Shown here piece after piece: positions 24,101 to 33,365 of a DNA stretch of 64,000 nt. The position numbers were made by a program, and so were the translations under genes. Each line of letters starts with the position of its first letter. The first letter of the stretch is position 1. The DNA comes from Ancistrus triradiatus. Lineage: Eukaryota > Chordata > Actinopteri > Siluriformes > Loricariidae. The notes beneath the pieces are model-generated. The model did not search any database. It saw nothing but the letters and a program-made list of their open reading frames with translations, and had not been told where the DNA came from. The DNA lies in the NCBI GenBank assembly GCA_025084515.1, contig JAJAGP010000018.1, positions 1,019,466 through 1,083,465 on the forward strand, read 5' to 3'.

Positions 24101-27100
24101 CCAATGAGGGAAACAATCACAGAATGAAGAAGTGAGATCATCGTGTGACGTTTCAGACGGAGATGATGACTCGGAGGGCATTTTTGGAAGGTGGTTGCAC
24201 AGGCTTCCTTCCTTGGGTTAGAGTATTATTAGTAAATGACTGTAAGCAAACAACAACAGATAAAGACTAACCTCTAAAGGAAGCACCTTACCCTGTGGTT
24301 TGGCAGTGAGGGCCTCTTTGCTGATCGAAACCTTGCCGATGAGGTCATCGCGGCTGGAAGAAAACAAGGTCATGTGAGGAAACGCCAGAGCATCCATGTC
24401 TCAGAATCACTCAGTATAGGGAGTAAAGAATCACCGAGTAGCAGTGCTTCTGACTACTGATGAGCCATATAACCCCAAAATAGAATAAAAATGACATGAC
24501 AGTGCTTGTGCGTCTGACGTTTGACGTGTGACACACGTAGAAATCCCGACCTGAGATTGTCTTCATCCATCACGTACAGGGACACGGTGTGAAAAGAAGG
24601 CGGAAGATGGACGGTGTATTCCTCGCCCCAGAAAGGAGACAGGGTCTTCCATATCGTGGCTGTCCTGAATTTAAAAAAGCTCAGTCAGAGGGTAGTTGAG
24701 GCCATTTTTCACACAATAGGACTTGAAAATAATGCGATGTACAGTGGGGCAAAAAAGTATTTAGTCAGCCACTGATTGTGCAACTTCTCCTACTTAGCAA
24801 GATGAGAGAGGTCTGTAATTTTCATCATAGGTACACTTCTACTATGAGAGACAAGATGAGAAAAAAAAATCCAGGAAATCACATTGTAGGATTTTTAAAG
24901 AATTTAATTGTAAATCATGGTGGAAAATAAGTATTTGGTCACGCACAAATCTCACTCAACTGGAGGAAGAAGAATGCTGAGTTGCACTATACCTACTGTG
25001 AAGCATGGTGGTGGAAATGTCAAGCTTTGAGGCTGTTTTTCAGCAAAGGGGACAGGACAACGGATCCGTGTTAAGGGAAGAATGAACGGGGTTTTAAGCC
25101 AAAGCCTCCTTCCATCAGTGAGAGCACTGAAGATGGAACGTGGCTGGGTCTTCCAGCATGACAATGATCCCAAACACTGAACTTTTTTTTCTGACCAAAT
25201 ACTTATTTTCCACCATAATTAACAATTAAATTCTTTAAAAATCCTACAATTTTTCCCTCATTTTGTCTCTCATAGTTGAAGTGTACCTATGATGAAAATT
25301 ACAGACCTCTCTCATCTTTCTTAGTTGGAGAACTTGCACAATCAGTGGCTGACTAAATACTTTTTTGCCCCACTGCAATACTTTATACTAGAATGTTACT
25401 TAGCTTAATATCGGTCATGCGCAATTCCCCCCCACAATGTGCACGACCCCTCTACTGAGCCTCTACAACCGGAAGACTGGGGATTTCTACAATGAGTGTG
25501 AATCCTTGAACATCTGCTGTCATTCCAGTCTTTACTTCTTCCAACATAGCAAATTGTGTCTGTGCAGCATCCAACCAGGCTGATAGCTCCACTGAAGGAC
25601 TTGAACACGGGTTTGTTTTCCCTTTATGAATTGTCTCCCAGGCAAAATAGCAGTACCATGAACGATGCCAAGCATTTTCCGGAGTGGTGTTGAGAAAGAG
25701 AAGTATTAATAGAGAGACATTTTAGTGCCAATAGTTTGTGGAATAACCTTTTCTGGTTTAACATGACATCACCCTACAACTCCATAAAGAAATTGTTTAG
25801 TTTGGAAGCTCTTGTGGCATCTCCAGTGGCGATGACTGTGGTACTCGTTCACAGGACATATTTTCATTGTCAAGTTCTAGTTGTCTAGCTATAAAGCTAT
25901 TAATTTATCCATGCCAATGAAAAACAATCCGATCTGTTTCCAGCCCGTATCACAGACGAACAATGCAATCTGTACAAAAGCTGAGATAACCTGAGGTAAA
26001 CTGAGCAAAAAGGCCCCTGTCTTACTGCAAACAAACTTTCCCAGCTATTGAACAAGCCCATTATAACAAGCAGTTATTAAGATCCTGACTGTATTGAGTC
26101 ATGCAGGCCCTGGGAACACATTAACGCAACTCGCCGAGTGACATATTAACCACACGGCCCCTGATCTGGACGCGAAGACTGGATTGCATGGGTGCCAGGC
26201 TTAGCTTCAAGACTGCAGAGTTTGTCACTTCAATCGCAATCCCATTATGACGTCGGAAAAATCCGATCAATGGCCTGTGACTCGGAGAAACGCAGCGTAC
26301 GAGTCATACTGATACACTGGAGCCACTTTTAATGGACTTTCCATCATGCCTGGGGATGAATCATGATTCACTTAGATGCGGAGGGTGCAGCAGGGGTTTC
26401 GATATGACGGGAGGCGGCTGAGCAATAGACATCGAGCATAAGTGAAACAATATTTCACAAGGTGGCATTGGTTCCATTTTTGTGCCATTTTCCACACTGA
26501 TGCCTCCGGCGGTTTATTCCTCGCACATTAATGACCGAGGTTTCACTTACAGGAGGTGGAATGAAAAAGAGATTTGCGTCGGGAAATCCTGTCAAACCCC
26601 TTTAACCGAATTCACTTATCGGGTTTGAGAATGTCGAACTTGGAAGGGGGGGCGTAATTCATTCATACTGTACCTTATAATAGCCTGGTTGTCAATTCGG
26701 ACGATGCAGTACGGATCGCTGCTTCCAGTTCTGCAAGACAACAAAACAATTGTTATGAAGATCATGAAGCCGAACAATGTTTATCATCATCGTTTATCAG
26801 CAGCAGGTCCTTTTGTGCTAATTGGAGAGCAAAACTTTTCTAGAGAAGCTTGTAGAGTACAGCCATTAAAAAGTTTCCTTTTCTCCCTGGCCATTCGGTC
26901 TTTCATCCTCTGGTGTGCCAAAGCAAAGGCTGCGCCTACATGAAGGTGAAGCCTTAGGAGAGCGCCAGTTCAAAGCCGCCAACAGTCAAAACACCCACCG
27001 TCACAGAGGGGTGACCGGCCAGCCAGACAGACAGTCATACACACTTTGATGTCCCAGACCTAGAAAAAGGTGCTCTATAACCTCAGGCTGGGATGAACAA

Positions 27101-30100
27101 AATAATTTAAAGTGCTTCCACTATCTATGGTTTGGTTGCCCGGACAGATTAAACAGGATATCAGATTAAACTAACCCAATTACAGTAATGAATAGCAATA
27201 ATATCAGCTTTGTGTTACTAACAGGAAGGTTGTGTCCCCTCATTGGCGAGAACCTCAAAAAGCCTTAACCTGCAATGGATAAAGACTTCTGCTATGTAGA
27301 GGTAACTGAAATGTTATTTGTGTGTTATTTGTAACTGAAGTGTGACTGTGGTGGCCTAGCGGTTAAGGTACTGGACTCTGACTCTGAACCAGAAGGTCCA
27401 GGGTTCAAGTCTCACCTCTGCAAAGCTGCCACTGTTGGGTCCTTGAGCAAGACCCTTAACCCACAATTGCTTGGATTGTAAGACTGTACCAATTGTAAGT
27501 CGCTCTGGATAAGGGCGTCTGCTAAATGCTGTAAATGTAAATGTAATTTTCCACTATGTCAACCGTTCCACGTCCATTTCACGTCAATAGAAGTTTGAAA
27601 ACCTAACAAAAGCTGATGTTCAATTACAATGGGTTCCAGTCGCAATGGGGCAGAGGCTCTTGTCTGTACAGATCCCAAAGGAAAAGCAAATTACAAAGAG
27701 GTACTGATAAGAAAATGGAGACTCCAGCAATGTTACGTGTCTCGCTTTGAGTTTCCCAGAGATCTTAATAAAAATCGGAAATTAATCGAAACCGACAATT
27801 CTGTTAATACTTTTTTAAAATTCTCTTAATACGTTTCCAATTGTGTGTTTACAAATGCGACTCAATGTGAAAAAGACTCAAGAAAATGGAAAGAAATAAC
27901 CGATGCCACATCCAAACCATGAAGGATTTCAATTTTTTTTAATATTCCATAAATGAACAGAATAACACCCATGTGCTTCCTTTGGTTATTTAAGAAAAAA
28001 ATCATACTTTTAATAGTTATTACATATGTACATAGTTACATATTTACAGTACAATCTTTGTCAGTGAAGTACGAGGGGAAAAAAACAACAAAAACAACAA
28101 CAAAAAAAAACAATCGTTCTTTAATCATAATCGAAGTGTGGTACTGTGGCTCCGTGGGTAGTAGAGTTATCTCACAGCAAGAAGGTCCTGGGATAGATCC
28201 CAGGTGGAGTGTCCTGGGTCCTTTCTGTGTGAAGTTTGCATGTCCTCTCTGTTTCCACGTGGTTTTACTCCGGGTACTCCGGACTCCTTCCACAGTCCAA
28301 AGACGTATGTCAGGCTGTTCGGTATTTCTAAATTGCCCTTAGCGTGTGAATGAGTGTGTGCTCTACGATGGATTGGCTTTGGATTAATGTTGTTCCTGCC
28401 TTGCGCCCTGTTCCGCCAGCTAGGCACCAGGACCCTGACCAGGATTAAGCAGGGAAGAAAATGAACGATTGTATTCGAGGTAAAATGTTCAATTAACTGT
28501 GATATTGATTTAAAGTCTTAACTTGTCAAAGAATGGCCATGCTAAAATCCATTATTTTGTGCAGTTGTGTAGTTCTGGGATTTTTGCTCACCGTTCTCAT
28601 GATCATTTTGACCCACGGGATGAGATCTTGCGTGGAGCCCCAGCTCGAGGGAGATTATGGTCTTGTATGTCTTACAATTGCTCCCACAGTTGATTTATTC
28701 ACACCAGCCTGCTTGCCTATTGTAGATTCACTCTTCCCAGCCTGGTGCAGGTTTACAATTTTCTTCCTGGTGTCCATCGACAGCTCTTTGGTCTTGGCCA
28801 TGGTTGAGGTTGGAGTCTGACTGAGGCTGTGGACAGGTGTCTTTTATACAGATAACGAGGTCAAACAGGTGCCATTAATACAGGTAACGAGTGGAGGACA
28901 GAAGAGATTCTTAAAGAAGAAGTTACAGGTCTGTGAGAGCCAGAAATATTGCTCGTTGTGGGTGACCAAATACTTATTTTCCACCATGATTTACAATTAA
29001 ATTCTTTAAAAATCCTACAATGTGATTTCCTGGATGTTTTTCTCTCTTTATCTCTCAAAGTTGAAGTGTACCTATGATGACAATTACAAACTTCTCTCAT
29101 CTTTCTAAGTAGGAGAACTTGCACAATCAGTGGCTGACTAAATACTTTTTTGCCCCACTGTGCACTAGGGTGAAGTCCAGCACCATCTATGGCCTCCCCT
29201 ATCAAACCGTCAGATTTAAACATCGCTGGAAATTTATGGCAAGTTCTGGAGCGCGAGTAGATCTCCACTCACTTGACCTGCCAAGGAACTGGAAGATTTC
29301 TTCCTGTGGAACGGTCTGACATCGCACCCCAAAGCGCTCAGGACTGGGATGACAGCATTCCAGGAAGGATTAATCATGTTCTGGCAGCCAGCGTTTACAT
29401 GATAGAGTCGACGACAGTGCAAGACAAAAGGATACTGTCATATCTCCAAGCTCTCCAAGCGCTCTTTTAGGGCCGGTAGACGCATCGTTTGTAGTTATGT
29501 CAAGACACAAGAAAACTAGGGGAGTTCGGGTGGTACAGTGGCATTTCCACGCTGGACACCGAGGTTCTGGTTCCAGTGGTACCTCCTGACCATGTCTGAG
29601 TGAGAGAGGCTGGCAAAGCAATGGAATGGCATCCCGTCCACTCCAGACCATGCATGCAGGGTTAATAAACGATAAACATGACAACCACGTTCGCGATTTG
29701 ACTCACTGCATGCCGGAGGTTATAACTCAAGTCAATCAGAGCGCCTCATTTAGTATTAATTTCGCTCCTGTGGTGACGCTCTGGCAAACCTAATCAGCAT
29801 AATTACAGACCCGGGGGGGTCTTTCATTCCGTCTGACAGGTAACGAAGGCAGAGCGGATGTGCAGGAACCTCGGATTCCTCTCGGGAACAACGAGGGCAG
29901 ACGTTTTCGCGTACATGTGTGTAACAAGGGGGCTGCTGATGAAGTGATTCACCTTTTCCGCAATCGCTTTGGGAGCGGAGATGAAAAAAAAAATGGTTCG
30001 TCAGAATCAGGTGCTAGAGCAGACAGCTGCGTCGCTCGGCGGTTGGACCACAAGCCTTCATCTGCACACACGACACACATTTGCACTCTTTGTTAGCAGC

Positions 30101-33100
30101 CTTGAACACGACATAGGTCATCTTGTAACAAGGTCAACCACTGAACTTTTCAGTTAATTCCTCGGCGTGCTTTTGTTCTACGTCGCAGGTGCAAAGATGG
30201 CAACGGGACGAGACTGAAGGTGCTCACCCCTTACAAATCAGGCGATAACTATAAAGGTTTCTAACCCTGGAGTGTTTGTGGAAGCCACTTGGAAGAGGAT
30301 GCAAGGAAGATATTTTGCCCCCACATGCAGTAAGGAAGCTGTTTAGAGAGGCTCAAAGGATCGTGGATGGAGACTAAGTCTTCAGGGGCTGCATTCATAA
30401 AGAGTCTCTGTGCTAAGAGTAGCTCCTACTGACGCAAGTCTTAGAATTGTGGGCATTTCCCTCTCAAAGTTAGGAGAAGATCCTAGTACAAGTTATTCAT
30501 AAAGCATCTTAAGCCCTAAAAGAGCTCCTGAGGTGAAAACTGTTAGGAGTAGGGAGGAGGACTTTTAGGAGTCTTAGGAGCTCTCTTAAGTGGAGCATAA
30601 AACAGCGGAAAGACAACGAGGCAGACGAAAAGTTCTCCAAACGTCCAGGAGTAAAGTTTGTGGGTGACCTTATTAGAGATCCTCTCACATCTCCTACCCA
30701 GCGCAACAATGCGGTAACGCCGAAATGAACATATGAACTCCAAGAGTTAAATAGATTAGATACGGCAGCGATCATACCTGAAAAGAGCGGAGCTGCATCT
30801 CCTTCAGTTCATTGGCTGAAAAATAGATTGAGCAGGCTACAGAAATGATCGGCATGGCAAATAAACCGTCAATAAAATAAAGCAAATACACGCGTGTGTG
30901 ATTGGCTTATAATAGGCTATACAGTATTTCCCTAATTAAGAGTGCATTTGTGCATGAGAGTGAGTCATGGACGAAGAGAATGCATCATACCTAGCAACCA
31001 GGTCAACTCCGCCTCCTTGTTGAGATAAAACTGTTTCAGTTCCCCTTGCTCAAAGTCACTCTCAGATCGCTTAGGAATAGGAATCTTAAGCTCAAAGTCA
31101 TAGCTAGAAGTCTTGATGCAAAGTTAGGAACTCTTTTAGAATCTGTACGAATATGGCCCCAGATCTGTAATTGGACAACACCTTCACCACCACAAACCAC
31201 ATAAGTGGCAAATAAGATAATTTTGGCAACACTCAAGGATTTGAGGAACTGAAGGTTGATCATGCTGGTAATCCCCTCTAATATGTGTCCCACGAAAAAT
31301 CTATGGACACCAACTGATCAGCTATCCTCATGCCATGGGACTACCGATATCTGAGTTTCGTGTCCGGCGGCCATTCCGAGCCAGAGAGTTATTTATCTCC
31401 AAAATCTGCATGTGTAAACAGGGCCACCAGCGAAGACACGCACGCAATCTGTCGCCACTCAGCTTGGCAAATATCACCGTCATGTCAGTGTAAACACTCC
31501 GCTTGACATCTGTCCCTCAGAGGGAATGCGTTCACAGACTGGAACTAGTCAAGGAAAGGGGAAAGCTGGGGCGTTCCAGTCACCAGACTTCTTTGTAGTC
31601 TCAGTTAGGACCATCTGGATCCCTCTGAACCTGATTCCTCTGATGGGTTAACCTTAGAGGACGGGTTCTGTTTGTTTTTATGCCAGATTTTTTCCTTCAG
31701 TACAACCTTGCCAGTATTATCTAATAATTATTTGGACTAAACACACACACACAAAAATAGGGGTGGCATTGCACTGAATGGGCGCCATTTCCATCCCCAG
31801 GACATTACATGTATAGATAATTAATATAATTAACTGTGAAAACATATTACTAAGGAAAGTGTGCACAGTGATGCAATTGCAAATTTAAGGTATAGAATTA
31901 AAAACAGGACTAAAAACTACCTAGAACATTAAAAAATAGTATTTGTTAGATGTCCCTGGTCTCCAGAATTACACTTTACAATGAAATATGATGATATGAT
32001 GATTTGCCTTGTTGTGTCACTCCAGATCCCATCTATGAATTTTTTCCATAAGAAATCCATAATATTTTACATACATAATAACCGATAATGACACTGTTGA
32101 CCCAACACAAAACACAACAGGTATTACCCACTTCTCCTTGGTACACAGGCACTTAAATCTCCCAGAGGCCGTGGGTGGAAGACGAACACGATACACTTTA
32201 TGACCAATGCCCATGAGAGGAAAAAAGAGAAACCCCTTCCATTCTGGTTCCTGCCAGAAGCAAATGTTTTCCACACTTGACTCTCCATCATCGTGTCACC
32301 TGGACCTAATATTTATGGAACGGTCTGACGTGTGTTTACATGTTAACACCAAACAGTTCCTCTGAAAGATGAACTTGTTCCATTTCGAGGGCGTCCGTCC
32401 ATTGTACTCCATTGATGTAGTAACTTACGATTGCCAACAAACCCAGTTTAGACTCATGGATTAAAGGTATACTCTGTGTTTTGTAAACTAACCTCCATCT
32501 TGAACACTAGTAGCATGTGTTTAAAGATTGTGAACCATAATGTCGACGCATTTGCTTGCAGAGTAATCAAGGTTTAAAGTCAGAATTTGGGCAATCTGTA
32601 AATGTTTAATGGTAAGCACAAAAACTCGTATGGCACTTTTTTAAATTCTTAAGTTGTTTAGTTCTAAAAACGATTTACACTAAATATAAAAGTCAATAAT
32701 ATTCAAAGTCAGCTTTGCCTGAATTTTATTTATTCACACTATCATCTTATATGCTATTGTTTGATATTCTTTATTTAATTATACTATTCATAATACTACA
32801 TTATCTCTAACTTATTCATATACATATTATTATATTTCAATTATTATTACTATTTAATATGTTCTACAAACTTATTAATTAGACAACTTCGTTTAAATCT
32901 TACATGTAACATCTAAGCCACCCAGGAGGTTGGATCCATTTTTGAGTCTTGGTCCTCCCAAGGTTTCTGCCTTATAACGTTTAGGGAGTTTTTCCTTGCC
33001 ACTGTCGCCCAAGGCTTGCTCAGTTTGGGCTTTGGGCTTAGCTAATAAAATATAAAAGAACATTTTAAAGCTGATTTGAGACAGTGCTCCATTGTAAAAA

Positions 33101-33316
33101 GCGATATAGAAAAAAGTCAGATTTATTTCTATAGCGCTTTTTACAATGGAGCACTGTCTCAAATCAGCTTTAAAATTTTCTTTTATCTTAATTAATCTGG
33201 TACAATTAATTAAACCATTTTCTTCATCAGAACTTCACATTTTCAAGGTTTACCAAGAGAATGTAAGAGCTTCCCTCTATATTTGCGTTATACACTGTGT
33301 ATATATATATATATAA

Positions 33317-33365
<49 letters not shown>

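Noticed and set aside
27343..27420. Possible tRNA gene (A and B boxes)
   Set aside because: It is followed by a SINE body and tail shared with four other copies. The cloverleaf is not convincing.
28533..28820. 95-codon plus-strand frame with a hydrophobic start
   Set aside because: It is the antisense of a Tc1-type transposase fragment. The apparent signal peptide is an accident.
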